From Arthrobacter sp. zg-Y238 (lineage in GTDB: Bacteria; Actinomycetota; Actinomycetes; Actinomycetales; Micrococcaceae): 64,000 bases of DNA. The stretch spans positions 186,001 to 250,000 of the forward strand of contig NZ_JANFLU010000005.1 in NCBI RefSeq assembly GCF_024385525.1. The letters are read 5' to 3'. The translations under genes were made by a program, and so were the position numbers. Under the pieces are notes generated by a model. It was given only the letters and a program-made list of their open reading frames with translations, did no database searches and was not told where the DNA came from. Below are positions 34,900 through 47,344 of this stretch, in pieces; the stretch's first letter is position 1, and the number at the start of each line of letters is the position of its first letter.

Positions 34900-37800
34900 T
34901 CAACCGGCCGGTGTGTATGCGGCCTGTGCCTCCAATACCTCCGTTCCCGCAACCAGGTAGCATCTCCCGGGCGGACGGCGGGTGCCCGGTTCAATCCGAA
35001 TTCCAAAGATGTCTCCATCTGACGGGGCTTCGGGTCGAAGCAGTGCTCCGCGCGGAGCTGAACGGATCTGCAGGGCCAGCGGGACGCGCATTGTCAGTTG
35101 ATGCCCGGGCGCAGCCACCAGGACGAGCCGGGCGCCACGGTTCTGCAACTCCGCCAGTTTTTGGTGAAAGGATGCCGGGAGGAAATCTGCGTCGTCAACC
35201 AGGACCAGGAAGCGGCTCAGCTCGTTTCCCGGCTGATCCAGTATGGCGGCGGCCCGATCCATCTCCTCGGGTCCCGACACGAGCCGGCATTCCAGTGCGG
35301 GGTCCGCAGACCGTTGAAGCTGGCGTAGGAAAGAACTCCGGCCCGAGCCGCGCGGACCCGCGACGAGGTACACCGAGCCGGACGGTATCCGAACTGCGGC
35401 GGTCTCCAACTCGTCTCCGGATACCCCCACGGGCAGCCAGTCAGCCGACGCAGGCGGGCCCAGAGCCTCCGGCAGAACAAACGCGGGCAGGCTTTCGATG
35501 CGGTGGGGCCGCTCAATGCCGGGCGGCAGCGGGAGCCACTGCTCCGGATGAAGCGGTACCTCCGGAACGAGCAGCTGCGCTGACAGGCCTTCGGCGGTTC
35601 CGCATCTTCCCTGTACCAGCGCCCGCTGCCTTACCCGATCCATGGGTGGAAGCCGGGGCCAGGCCAGCAGTGTCTCGGCACTCGCGTCCGCCGGGAAGAA
35701 CATGCGGTTGGGGACAAGTGGAAAGAAACGGGCATTGAGGACTTCCCGGTCGCCTGCGAGGACCACGCAGATGTCGGCGCGTTCCCCGTCCCGGATGAGG
35801 TCGGCCAGGTCATCTTCGCCGGACATCCCGCGGCCGGAGCGGAAGGCAGCGCACCAACGGGCCCAACCGGTGATGATGAGCGTCATTCCCGGGGTGGTCT
35901 CGCCGGTCACCCCGGTCACCCCGGTCACCCCGGTTGCCCGGGGCGCTGTCGGCGATGCTGCTGGCGTCAGCCGCTGCAGGAGTTCCGCGGCGAGGTAGGC
36001 AAGTACCCTTTCAGCACGCCGGATGTCCTGGGGGACGACATAGGCACCGGTTTGATCTGCTGCGGCGAGCCAGGCAAGACTGCCGTCCGCGTCCAAAACG
36101 TATATATGCCTTCCGGGCAGTTCGGTGAGGTGCTTCGCAGCGACGAGGCCGAGGGAATCCGGCGCCCCCGACCTGGCGGCACCGAGCAGCGCCAAATGTG
36201 AGTCCCTGCCGGGGTGCCAGTCCAGGAGCCGACGGCGCTGTTTTTCAGGTTCGTCCAGCAGGCCGAGCACGAGCCCCTGAGGCAGGGGTTCGGGCCTGTC
36301 CGCAATGCTGCGGGTGAGGAGGTCCGTGGTCAGGGCCGAGGGGAGTGGGGGCTGCACGGGGCTGAAGGGAGCCGGATACTTCCTGCTGTCCGCGGCCGCC
36401 CGGATAGCTGAAACCATCCGCTTCAGGGCGTCCGGATCCCCGGTGGCCTCCGTTGCGGACCCGCTTCCGGCGGAAGCGAGGTATTCATGCAGCTCCATCA
36501 GCAGGCTTTCGCCGGTGCCGCCGCACAGGGAGGTCGAAAGGCTTTGGAATGCGTTCGGCGGGCGGCCGCCCCGGCTCAGGAATGCCCGTCCCGGAAGGTC
36601 CGGAGGGATGGCTGCTGCGGAATCGGTATTGATGACGTCGCGGGACTCGGCAGCGGACTGGACACGCAGGGCAATGCTCGTGGACAGGTTCGCCCTGATG
36701 TCGGTGGTGATGGCTCCCTGCGGCCGTTGGGTTGCCAAAAGGAGATGCAGTCCGAGGGAGCGCCCGATGGCCGCGATCCGAAGCAGTTCGGGCAGCGCAG
36801 TGGGCACCTCATCGGCGAGCATTCGGAACTCGTCGACCACTACCAGCAACCGGGGGAGTCCGCCCTTCCGGGAACGCGCCGAATTATAGGCGGACAGGTT
36901 GTCCGCTCCCGACCCGGCCAGGAGTGCCTCCCGGCGGCGGACCTCAGCCCGCAGGGAGACGAGTGCCCGGGCCACGTTTGCGGCGGAAAAATCGGTCAGG
37001 AGCCCCACTGAATGCGGCAGCGCCGCGAGGGGGCCGAGTCCGGACCCACCCTTGAAGTCGATGAGCAGGACGGTGAAGGAAGTGGGCGGAAGCGAAGCAG
37101 CCAGGGAGCCCACGAAGGTGCGCAGGAATTCGGACTTGCCCGATCCGGTAGTGCCTGCCACCAGGAAGTGGGGACCGTCCTTGTCCAGATCCAGGGTTAC
37201 CGGACCTGACGCCGCCACCCCGACGACGGCGCCCCGGGACCCGTGCAGCCATCCGTTCAGAAGCATTTCCTCCGACGGTGCGTGGAACTCTTCGAAAGCC
37301 GCTGCGGGTGGAAGCTTTCCGGGTCCGCCGAGCTGGGCGGGGTGCGGTACCGGACGCGGGTGCGCCGCGAGCGCCCGGCTGAGCCGCTCGAAGGTTCGAC
37401 GCTGGACCAGGTCCGGGACAAAACTCAAGGTGTGGGTGCCGGACACGAGGGTTCCTCGGCCGGCCAGGAGTGACACGGTCACCGGCGCGGGCGGGCCTCC
37501 GCTTCTGACGATGCTCGTATGTGCCCGCTGGGACTCGGGCAGGCCTTGAAGCAACTGACCGGCGTACTCCGCCCAGGAGTGGTGGATGAACAGCATCAAG
37601 GCGGGGGGTCCTTCTGCGGCTTCCGCCGGGAGGTCGGCAAGGAGGGCACGCAGCCGGACGGCAGCGGCAGCAACGGTCGAGGAGGAAGCAGCGGGCAGTG
37701 CTGCCAGCCGGACGCCGGGCAGGAACCTGGCGTCCAGCTCAAGTTCGGACGCTGTTCCGAGGCACAGGATGTGCAGCCCGAACCCTGCGGCCGCCTGCAG

Positions 37801-38940
37801 GAGAATTGTTCTACCCACGGCAGCAGTGTCCTGCGGGGAGCCTTCCAGGCAGATGTCCCGGTCCTTTCCCAGGGCGAGGATGACCGGTGCTTCCGGGATC
37901 TGGGGAGGGGAGAAACGCGGTGGTGCGGGTACCGCTGCCACGTTTGCGGGCTGGTCCCCGGCTCCGATCCGGACCGGGTAAACGCCGGGGGCACCCATGA
38001 TGCCGCCGGGCAGATGGCCCAGTTCCGCGGCCAGGGCAGTTGCTCCGGGATCCGGTGCAGCCAGCCGGCGACGCCTGCCGTCCTCCCGTGCTGCCTCGGC
38101 CACGCCGGCGGCGTGTTCCCGGTGGCGGCGCCGGGATCCGCCGGCCGCGATCAAGGCAGTGACCGCGGAAACCGCGCTGAAGGCCAGGAACATCCACATT
38201 CCCGTGGCCAGTGCCAGCACTATTCCGAGGATCAGAGGGAGCAGAGCTCCGGTCAGGAGAAGTCCGGTCTTTTGCCCCTGTTCCGCGAACCGGACAGTCA
38301 GCGGCTCGAAGGGGTTATCCGCCGTGGGCTCGTCTTCCCGGTGGGCACCGGGAATACACAGACGGCAGCTGCTGTAGCCGAGCCGGATGATTGATCCGGT
38401 ATCCACGGCGGCCGTGCGGATGCGGCGGCCATCAACCCACGTGCCGTTGGCCGATCCCGAATCCCGGATGGTCACGGACTCCGCCCCGACCACAAGCTGC
38501 GCGTGGTGCCGGGAGAGGGCCGGGTCTGCGATGCCGATCCTGGGGCCGTATCCGGCCGCCTCTGCAGCCAGACGGCCGATGGTGTAGGTACCCCGCTGCA
38601 GGCAGATGATGTTTCCGGCGTCCGGCCCCGTGCAGACCGCTAGAAGCAGCGTGGCGGCACCAACGCCGGACGCACCGACGGGAGGTCCTTGCGCCGAGGT
38701 GGGGGAAGACAGAATCACTGCCCCGTCGACCAACGGGGCAGTGCCAGGGGTCAGATCCTCCACCCTGGTTCCGTGGACCGTGTAGAGGCCCTGTCCGTAA
38801 CGCTCCTTGAGCAGGGCGGCGACGCCGCGTCCGGTCGGATTATCTGTGAGTTTTATCACCAGGGCGCGATTGTTGCTGTGCTCCGGCGTATCGGGAAGGT
38901 GCCGGCCGGGTGCCGCGGCAAGGGTCACGTGAAGCAGCAC
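34900..38940 (-). CDS. FHA-FtsK/SpoIIIE ATPase, EssC/EccC-like
   Basis: The product is 1346 aa with a GTG start and GGAGGG upstream. The first 95 residues look like the ubiquitin- or FHA-like N-domain of EssC. A clear FHA domain follows (about 110-200; GTYTIGRLAAEAAGYGPRIGIADPALSRHHAQL and SGSANGTWVDG). Two adjacent membrane helices come next (LLTGALLPLILGIVLALATGMWMFLAFSAVSAVTALIA). The first ATPase domain is intact, with GTTGSGKS near 595-602 and LLVVVDEFRMLAD. A second domain has lost its P-loop lysine (LGAARSGAPDSLG), and a third has arginine in its place (AGPRGSGRSS). EssC/EccC drive type VII secretion, but no WXG100 or other ESX gene is visible here. Confidence 0.85.
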   Translation of the reverse strand: MLLHVTLAAAPGRHLPDTPEHSNNRALVIKLTDNPTGRGVAALLKERYGQGLYTVHGTRVEDLTPGTAPLVDGAVILSSPTSAQGPPVGASGVGAATLLLAVCTGPDAGNIICLQRGTYTIGRLAAEAAGYGPRIGIADPALSRHHAQLVVGAESVTIRDSGSANGTWVDGRRIRTAAVDTGSIIRLGYSSCRLCIPGAHREDEPTADNPFEPLTVRFAEQGQKTGLLLTGALLPLILGIVLALATGMWMFLAFSAVSAVTALIAAGGSRRRHREHAAGVAEAAREDGRRRRLAAPDPGATALAAELGHLPGGIMGAPGVYPVRIGAGDQPANVAAVPAPPRFSPPQIPEAPVILALGKDRDICLEGSPQDTAAVGRTILLQAAAGFGLHILCLGTASELELDARFLPGVRLAALPAASSSTVAAAAVRLRALLADLPAEAAEGPPALMLFIHHSWAEYAGQLLQGLPESQRAHTSIVRSGGPPAPVTVSLLAGRGTLVSGTHTLSFVPDLVQRRTFERLSRALAAHPRPVPHPAQLGGPGKLPPAAAFEEFHAPSEEMLLNGWLHGSRGAVVGVAASGPVTLDLDKDGPHFLVAGTTGSGKSEFLRTFVGSLAASLPPTSFTVLLIDFKGGSGLGPLAALPHSVGLLTDFSAANVARALVSLRAEVRRREALLAGSGADNLSAYNSARSRKGGLPRLLVVVDEFRMLADEVPTALPELLRIAAIGRSLGLHLLLATQRPQGAITTDIRANLSTSIALRVQSAAESRDVINTDSAAAIPPDLPGRAFLSRGGRPPNAFQSLSTSLCGGTGESLLMELHEYLASAGSGSATEATGDPDALKRMVSAIRAAADSRKYPAPFSPVQPPLPSALTTDLLTRSIADRPEPLPQGLVLGLLDEPEKQRRRLLDWHPGRDSHLALLGAARSGAPDSLGLVAAKHLTELPGRHIYVLDADGSLAWLAAADQTGAYVVPQDIRRAERVLAYLAAELLQRLTPAASPTAPRATGVTGVTGVTGETTPGMTLIITGWARWCAAFRSGRGMSGEDDLADLIRDGERADICVVLAGDREVLNARFFPLVPNRMFFPADASAETLLAWPRLPPMDRVRQRALVQGRCGTAEGLSAQLLVPEVPLHPEQWLPLPPGIERPHRIESLPAFVLPEALGPPASADWLPVGVSGDELETAAVRIPSGSVYLVAGPRGSGRSSFLRQLQRSADPALECRLVSGPEEMDRAAAILDQPGNELSRFLVLVDDADFLPASFHQKLAELQNRGARLVLVAAPGHQLTMRVPLALQIRSAPRGALLRPEAPSDGDIFGIRIEPGTRRPPGRCYLVAGTEVLEAQAAYTPAG
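35903..35938. repeat. 9-bp tandem repeat inside the FtsK-like gene
   Basis: CCGGTCACC is repeated three times (35903-35929) with a partial fourth. On the coding strand it gives GVTGVTGVTG, a short flexible insert in the region of the degenerate second ATPase domain. Copy number changes would keep the frame. Confidence 0.7.
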
Positions 38941-39091
38941 TATCCCTCCAAATTTCCTTCAAGCACGTTCGGTTCCGCGTTGAAGCGATCAGCCTATGCA
39001 GGCTGTGCGCGGTCCTGCCGCTGCGGGGCGCAGGGTGCCTATAGTCCGCCCTGCCCCTGTGCCTGTGGAGGGAAGGTCATGCTGCCGCCCG

Positions 39092-39097
39092 TAGAAT
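39092..39097 (+). promoter_or_regulatory. Candidate -10 hexamer upstream of the acyltransferase
   Basis: TAGAAT at 39092-39097 lies 31 bp before the chosen GTG start. No convincing -35 is seen. Confidence 0.3.
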
Positions 39098-39127
39098 ACA
39101 AGGGAATTTTTGTCCAGAAAGGCACGC

Positions 39128-41194
39128 GTGACTAATCAGTTTTCTGCTCCCCAGAGAAGCGAGGAGCTGCGTTCCGCAACGGGCAAGGCAGCGAAAGCCG
39201 GCTATCGACCCGAGGTACAGGGTCTTCGGGCGGTTGCAGTGCTCATGGTGGCCAGCTATCACATCTGGTTCGACAGGGTCTCCGGTGGTGTTGACGTCTT
39301 CCTTCTGATTTCTGCCTTCCTGCTTTCACTGTCCTTCATCCGGAAGGTGGAAGATGGGCGGCCCCTGCGATTGGGGCAGTACTGGATCCACGTCTTCAAA
39401 AGACTGCTGCCCGCCGTCTCGGTCGTGCTCGTGGGAACCCTCATCGCCACGGCGTTGTTCGTCCCCCGGAGCCGGTGGACCGAAATCCTTTCCCAGTCCT
39501 GGTCGTCCCTGCTTTACTTCCAAAACTGGGCACTGGCGGCGGACTCGGTGGATTACTACGCTGCGGACCACAGCGGAGCGAGTCCGCTCCAGCATTTCTG
39601 GTCGCTCTCGGTCCAAGGGCAGGTCTTCATTCTGTGGCCGATATTATTTGCGCTTTCTGCCGTGCTGGCCAGGGCAGGACGGAAACCGTTCCGAAGGATT
39701 GTCGTGTACGTCTTCGGAACGGTCTTTGCAGTCTCCTTGGCGTTCTCGGTTCATGAAACGTACACGAACCAGGCACACGCCTACTTCGATACCCGGACGC
39801 GCCTATGGGAGTTCGCCTTCGGCACCTTGCTTGCGCTGGCCCTTCCCTACCTGAAACCGGGTAAAGGACTCCGGATCGCGGCCGGCTGGCTTGGACTCGC
39901 CGCGATCCTTAGCTGCGGCTTCCTCCTCGATGTTCAGGGTGCCTTCCCGGGTTTTGTAGCCCTTTGGCCGTTGGTGGCGGCAGCACTGGTGATTGTCGCC
40001 GGACAGACCGGCAGTCGTTTCGGTGCGGACCGGTTCCTGTCGTGGGGTCCGTTGGTTCGGATGGGGGACATGTCCTATGCCCTGTATCTCTGGCACTGGC
40101 CTGTACTGGTCATTTACCTGATCTTCCGGGACCGGACGTCCGCAGGCCCGTTGTCCGGCGCCGCAATCATCATCGTCTCGCTTACGCTCGCCTACCTGAC
40201 GACGAGGTTGGTCGAGCGTCCCTTGCGGACCATGGATTGGGTGCAGCGCAGTACGTTAAACGGGGTTGTGGCCATTGCCGTCTGCGCCGCGGTAGTTGCT
40301 GTTCCCGTTTTTTCAGCGCAGACCGCGCTCCGGGTGCAGGGCGAGAGGCTGCTGGCCGGTGCGGATCGGAATAACCCGGGCGCGGCGGCCCTGGACCCAG
40401 ACTTCTTTTACCTGGGGGATGAGGACGCAACGGTGCTGCCGACTGCTGATGTAGTCGGGGGTGACTATGTCAGTCTCGAGGAGGGCTGCACCGGTCGATA
40501 CGCCACAGACGCAGAGATGCTCCAGGGGTATGGCTGTTCGGGCATTGTCAGCCAGGAAAATCCGGAACGGACGATCGTTGCAGTGGGCAACAGCCACGTT
40601 CAGCAGCTTGTGGCCGGCCTGGCGCCTTTGGCAGCAGAACGCAACTGGGCCTTGATTGCCCTGGTCAAGGGCGGCTGCCAGCTGGAATCCTCCCGGGAAA
40701 CCTATTCCCAGGAATGCAACGAACGTAACGAGCAGGCCATGGAGTACATCTCGGAGCTGAAGCCCGACGCCGTCCTGACTACGGCCACTTACTCCATCGC
40801 AGGCCCCCCGTATGAACTCCTCCCCGGCGGTTTTGGCTCCGTGGCACAGGACATCGTGTCGCAGGGGATCAAGCTGGTTGGTGTGCGGGACACTCCGCGG
40901 TACACGTTTGATATGGCTCAGTGCCCGGAAACCCACGGCATCGACTCAGCAGAGTGCAATCCGCCCTATGAGAGCGTGCGGAATACGGACTTCAGTTCTA
41001 TTCAGGCTATCGGCAGTGTGGTCCCGGAAATGGGAACCATCGACATTGATGACCTCGTCTGTCCCAACGGGACCTGCCCCGCAGTCATCGGTAATGTGCG
41101 GGTGTATTTGGACGATAATCACCTGTCCAGGACGTACGTTGAAAGCATGGCACCCCAGTTCGCCGAGAGATTCCTGAAAGCCGTCGGATGGTGA
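39128..41194 (+). CDS. Membrane O-acyltransferase with C-terminal SGNH domain (OafA type)
   Basis: The product is 688 aa. The acyltransferase-3 domain (about 25-400) begins YRPEVQGLRAVAVLMVASYHIWFDRVSGGVDVFL, has about ten membrane segments, and includes the conserved R and H of this family. A C-terminal SGNH-hydrolase-like domain follows. Its nucleophile block reads VAVGNSHVQQL (GNS in place of GDS), and the Asp-His pair lies in LDDNHLS. Such proteins transfer acetyl groups across the membrane to cell-surface glycans. I chose GTG at 39128 because GAAAGG precedes it; TTG at 39110 is also in frame. It heads the glycan region, and its likely target is the polymer made by glf and its neighbours. 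Confidence 0.88.
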   Translation: MTNQFSAPQRSEELRSATGKAAKAGYRPEVQGLRAVAVLMVASYHIWFDRVSGGVDVFLLISAFLLSLSFIRKVEDGRPLRLGQYWIHVFKRLLPAVSVVLVGTLIATALFVPRSRWTEILSQSWSSLLYFQNWALAADSVDYYAADHSGASPLQHFWSLSVQGQVFILWPILFALSAVLARAGRKPFRRIVVYVFGTVFAVSLAFSVHETYTNQAHAYFDTRTRLWEFAFGTLLALALPYLKPGKGLRIAAGWLGLAAILSCGFLLDVQGAFPGFVALWPLVAAALVIVAGQTGSRFGADRFLSWGPLVRMGDMSYALYLWHWPVLVIYLIFRDRTSAGPLSGAAIIIVSLTLAYLTTRLVERPLRTMDWVQRSTLNGVVAIAVCAAVVAVPVFSAQTALRVQGERLLAGADRNNPGAAALDPDFFYLGDEDATVLPTADVVGGDYVSLEEGCTGRYATDAEMLQGYGCSGIVSQENPERTIVAVGNSHVQQLVAGLAPLAAERNWALIALVKGGCQLESSRETYSQECNERNEQAMEYISELKPDAVLTTATYSIAGPPYELLPGGFGSVAQDIVSQGIKLVGVRDTPRYTFDMAQCPETHGIDSAECNPPYESVRNTDFSSIQAIGSVVPEMGTIDIDDLVCPNGTCPAVIGNVRVYLDDNHLSRTYVESMAPQFAERFLKAVGW

Positions 41195-41242
41195 TCAGGC
41201 ACGGTCGGGCATGCCCCTTCCCGAAATCTCGGATAACCTTGA

Positions 41243-44481
<3,239 letters not shown>

Positions 44482-44483
44482 GC

Positions 44484-45356
44484 TTGTCCACCGGCGCACT
44501 CGAAACTCCCGGGCGGGGAGCGGGATTGGCGGATATCCTCCGGTCCCGCTTCCTGCTCAAGCTGCTCGTCTCCAAGGAACTGAAGGTCCGTTACCGCGGC
44601 TCCATCCTGGGACTGCTCTGGTCCTATGTGAAGCCCGGCGTGCAGTTCGTCGTCTTCTACATCGCGCTCGGCATCTTCCTCAACCTTGAGCAAAGCCCAA
44701 GCAACACGGGCGGCCTGCCGAACTACGCCATCTATCTCTTCTCCGGCATAGTCCTCATCAACTTCTTCACGGAAGCCCTGGGCAATGCGTCGCGCTCCAT
44801 TGTGGGCAACGGCGGGCTGATCAAAAAGATATACCTGCCGCGGCAGCTATTTCCGGTGGCCTCCGTATGGGTCTCGGGTGTGCACTTTTTACCCCAGATG
44901 CTGATCCTGATCGTGGCGTGCCTGTTCAACGGATGGAATCCGTCGCTGCTGCAGCTGGCGTCCGCAGTGGCCGGGTTCGTCATCGTGGCTTTGCTGGCCA
45001 CGGGGCTGGGGCTGTTGTTCGGTGCGGTGAACGTCTACTTCCGTGATGCGGAGAACCTGGTAGACATGCTGCTGATGATCGCAACCTGGGCGTCGCCGGT
45101 GTTGTATTCGTGGATCATGGTGCGGGAAAAGCTGGGGGAGACGTTTTTCAACCTCTACCAGCTGAACCCGATCACCGTTGGCGTGGAAGCGTTCCACTTC
45201 GCCTTCTGGCTTCCCACAACGGACGGTGCCGAGGCGATCCCGCCTCACCTGTTGTCCCTGTGGATACCCATCGCCCTGGTTATTTCGGCAGCGGTCCTGC
45301 TGGTCGGCCAACTAGTCTTCCGTCGCCTTGAAGGCCGTTTCGCACAGGAGCTGTGA
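44484..45356 (+). CDS. ABC-2 type polysaccharide export permease (Wzm-like)
   Basis: The product is 290 aa with a TTG start two bases after the previous stop. A cytoplasmic N-terminus with SKELKVRYRGSILGLLWSYVKP is typical of Wzm/TagG permeases. About six membrane helices follow, including FVVFYIALGIFLNL, FVIVALLATGLGLLFGAVNVYFRD and IPIALVISAAVLLVGQLVF. With the ATPase encoded next it should export a lipid-linked glycan. The partner order glf-glfT-wzm-wzt suggests that the galactofuranose polymer is the cargo. No residues appear to be missing. Confidence 0.92.
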   Translation: MSTGALETPGRGAGLADILRSRFLLKLLVSKELKVRYRGSILGLLWSYVKPGVQFVVFYIALGIFLNLEQSPSNTGGLPNYAIYLFSGIVLINFFTEALGNASRSIVGNGGLIKKIYLPRQLFPVASVWVSGVHFLPQMLILIVACLFNGWNPSLLQLASAVAGFVIVALLATGLGLLFGAVNVYFRDAENLVDMLLMIATWASPVLYSWIMVREKLGETFFNLYQLNPITVGVEAFHFAFWLPTTDGAEAIPPHLLSLWIPIALVISAAVLLVGQLVFRRLEGRFAQEL

Positions 45357-45359
45357 ACC

Positions 45360-46085
45360 GTGGCAAATGCCATTGAAGTACGCAATGTAAACAAGCAGTT
45401 CGTCCTGCGGCACACCCGCTCCATGAAGGAAGCGTTTGTCTGGCTGGTCAAGGGCCGCAAGGGCGACCTCTCCGAGAAATTCCACGCGCTCAAGGGTGTC
45501 TCGCTCGAGGTCGAACAGGGCGAGACAGTTGCCCTGCTGGGCCTGAACGGGTCCGGCAAGTCCACGCTGCTCAAGCACATCTCGGGGGTTATGCGTCCCG
45601 ATACGGGCACTGTGGGCACCCGGGGCCGGGTGGCCGGCCTGATCGAGGTTGGGGCAGGATTCCACCATGACCTCAGCGGACGGGACAATGTCTACCTGAA
45701 TGGTGCGATTCTGGGCATGACGGAGGCGGAGATCGACGAAAAGTTCGACTCCATCGTCGCATTCTCGGAAATCGGCCAGTTCATCGACACCGAGGTGAAG
45801 TTCTATTCCTCCGGTATGTATCTCCGGTTGGCGTTTTCAGTGGCGGTCCATACCGACCCTGACATTTTCCTCGTGGACGAGATCCTCGCCGTCGGCGATG
45901 AACCGTTTCAGAAAAAGTGCATCGACAAGATTAAGGAACTGGCCGGGGAGGGTAAGACACTGGTTGTTGTCAGCCACGACCTTGACCTGGTCTCAAGAAT
46001 CTGCAAACGCGGCGTCGTGCTTGAACACGGGCAGGTCGTTATGGATGGCCCCGTGGACGACGCCGTTGCCCGTCTGCGTGAGTAA
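45360..46085 (+). CDS. ABC transporter ATP-binding protein (Wzt/TagH-like)
   Basis: The product is 241 aa with a GTG start and GGAGCTG upstream. Walker A GLNGSGKST is at 61-69. The characteristic RVAGLIEVGAGFHHDLSGRDNVYLNGAILG block of polysaccharide exporters comes next. The signature is YSSGMYLRLAFSV, then Walker B FLVDEILAVGDE and the switch histidine in VVSHDLDLV. The protein stops after the nucleotide-binding domain, so it lacks the carbohydrate-binding C-terminal domain that some Wzt proteins use to read a chain terminator. It ends the plus-strand glf operon, and a strong terminator follows. Confidence 0.94.
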   Translation: MANAIEVRNVNKQFVLRHTRSMKEAFVWLVKGRKGDLSEKFHALKGVSLEVEQGETVALLGLNGSGKSTLLKHISGVMRPDTGTVGTRGRVAGLIEVGAGFHHDLSGRDNVYLNGAILGMTEAEIDEKFDSIVAFSEIGQFIDTEVKFYSSGMYLRLAFSVAVHTDPDIFLVDEILAVGDEPFQKKCIDKIKELAGEGKTLVVVSHDLDLVSRICKRGVVLEHGQVVMDGPVDDAVARLRE

Positions 46086-46108
46086 CCTGCCGACCGGAAA
46101 CAGGCAGT

Positions 46109-46147
46109 AAAAAGGGGATCCGCCGCAAAACGGCGGATCCCCTTTTT
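46109..46147. terminator. Bidirectional terminator after the wzt-like gene
   Basis: AAAAAGGGGATCCGCCG (46109-46125) pairs perfectly with 46131-46147 around a CAAAA loop, giving a 17-bp stem with A/T runs at both outer ends. It separates the convergent wzt-like and GT2 genes. Confidence 0.9.
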
Positions 46148-46160
46148 GCCGTGTCGGCGG

Positions 46161-47201
46161 TTACTGTGCCGTCTTTCCGGACGCATCACTGCCGATGACA
46201 CCGGTGCCGCCGGCCGTGCCTGATGTACCGCCCGTGTCAGGAGTGGAAGCACCGGGAACGGTATCGGTGTCCAGCATGCTGTCATAGCCCACCAGGTAAA
46301 GCGGGCGGCGGAGCGTGCCCGCGAAGATCCGGCCAATATATTCACCGAGAATGCCCAGGCAGAACAGTTGGATGGCCCCGATGCCGCCTACCACCAGGAC
46401 GGTGGACGCCCAGCCCGGTACTGTCTGTCCCGTGAACACGCCGACTACGACAAAAATGCCCACCAAGACACACAGCATGGCGCTGAGGACGCCGAGCCAA
46501 GTGGCAAAGCGGAGGGGACCGCCGGAGAAGGTTACGATGCTCTCCGTGGTCAGCAGGATCATCTTGCCCAGAGGATACTTGGACGTTCCGGCCGCGCGCT
46601 TGTCCCGCTCGTAGTAGACGTTGGTGCTCGGGAAACCGAACCAGGGGATGATCAGCCGGTAGACCCGGCCCTCTTCGGGCAGTTTGTTGATAGCGTCCAG
46701 GACCCTGCGGCTCACGAGCCTGAAGTCACCCGCATTGGACGGTACGTGCGGACCCGCGACCCGCCGCATCAGCCAGTAGTACATTGCGGCGGTCTGCCGT
46801 TTGAAAACGGAATCGGTGGAACGGTCGCTACGGACGCCGTAGACCACGTCCACATTCTCGGTCCGGGCCTTCTTGAGCATTTCCTCGATGGCCTCGGGAG
46901 GATCCTGCAGATCGGCATCGATGGTGACTACATAGTCACCCACGGCGCCGGCCATTCCCGCAGTGATAGCTGCCTGGTGGCCGCTGTTGCGCATCAGGCG
47001 GACCAGCCGGAGCTCCGGCCATTCAGCCCGGATCTGCTGCACCAGTTGTGCCGTGGCGTCCTTGCTGCCGTCATCAACAGCTACCACTTCGTAGGGGACG
47101 TCCAGTCCGTCCAACACGGGACGCAACCGTGCAACCAGCTGATGCAGGACGGCCTCCTCGTCGTACATAGGTACAACTACAGACAGCACTTTATGGCTCA
47201 A
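46161..47201 (-). CDS. GT2 glycosyltransferase with two C-terminal membrane helices (GtrB/DPM1-like)
   Basis: The product is 346 aa. A TTG start has TAGGAG 7 nt upstream. The GT-A domain has VVVPMYDEEAVL, VDDGSKDATAQ and the metal site IDADLQDPPEAIEEM. Near residues 230-300 are two membrane helices (FATWLGVLSAMLCVLVGIFVVVGVF and VLVVGGIGAIQLFCLGILGEYIG), and a disordered Gly/Thr-rich tail follows. Enzymes of this type load a sugar from a nucleotide onto undecaprenyl phosphate on the inner face of the membrane. Flipping by GtrA and use by a GT-C enzyme would follow, and both types are encoded nearby. The sugar is unknown. Confidence 0.9.
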   Translation of the reverse strand: MSHKVLSVVVPMYDEEAVLHQLVARLRPVLDGLDVPYEVVAVDDGSKDATAQLVQQIRAEWPELRLVRLMRNSGHQAAITAGMAGAVGDYVVTIDADLQDPPEAIEEMLKKARTENVDVVYGVRSDRSTDSVFKRQTAAMYYWLMRRVAGPHVPSNAGDFRLVSRRVLDAINKLPEEGRVYRLIIPWFGFPSTNVYYERDKRAAGTSKYPLGKMILLTTESIVTFSGGPLRFATWLGVLSAMLCVLVGIFVVVGVFTGQTVPGWASTVLVVGGIGAIQLFCLGILGEYIGRIFAGTLRRPLYLVGYDSMLDTDTVPGASTPDTGGTSGTAGGTGVIGSDASGKTAQ

Positions 47202-47298
47202 GACAGGACTCCTAGTAGGCTATAAACACCTAGCGAGCATACCAACGTTCACTGCGATAGCCTGCTTCACCCAACCCGGGCTCCGCAGCCGCATGGGC

Positions 47299-47304
47299 TA
47301 CAAT
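47299..47304 (+). promoter_or_regulatory. Candidate -10 hexamer for the large membrane protein at 47345
   Basis: TACAAT at 47299-47304 lies 40 bp before the ATG in the divergent gap between the GT2 gene and this gene. The -35 is weak. Confidence 0.35.
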
Positions 47305-47344
47305 TGCCAAGGCCTTCCTGAGGGCTACCTCTGATGAGGCACGT

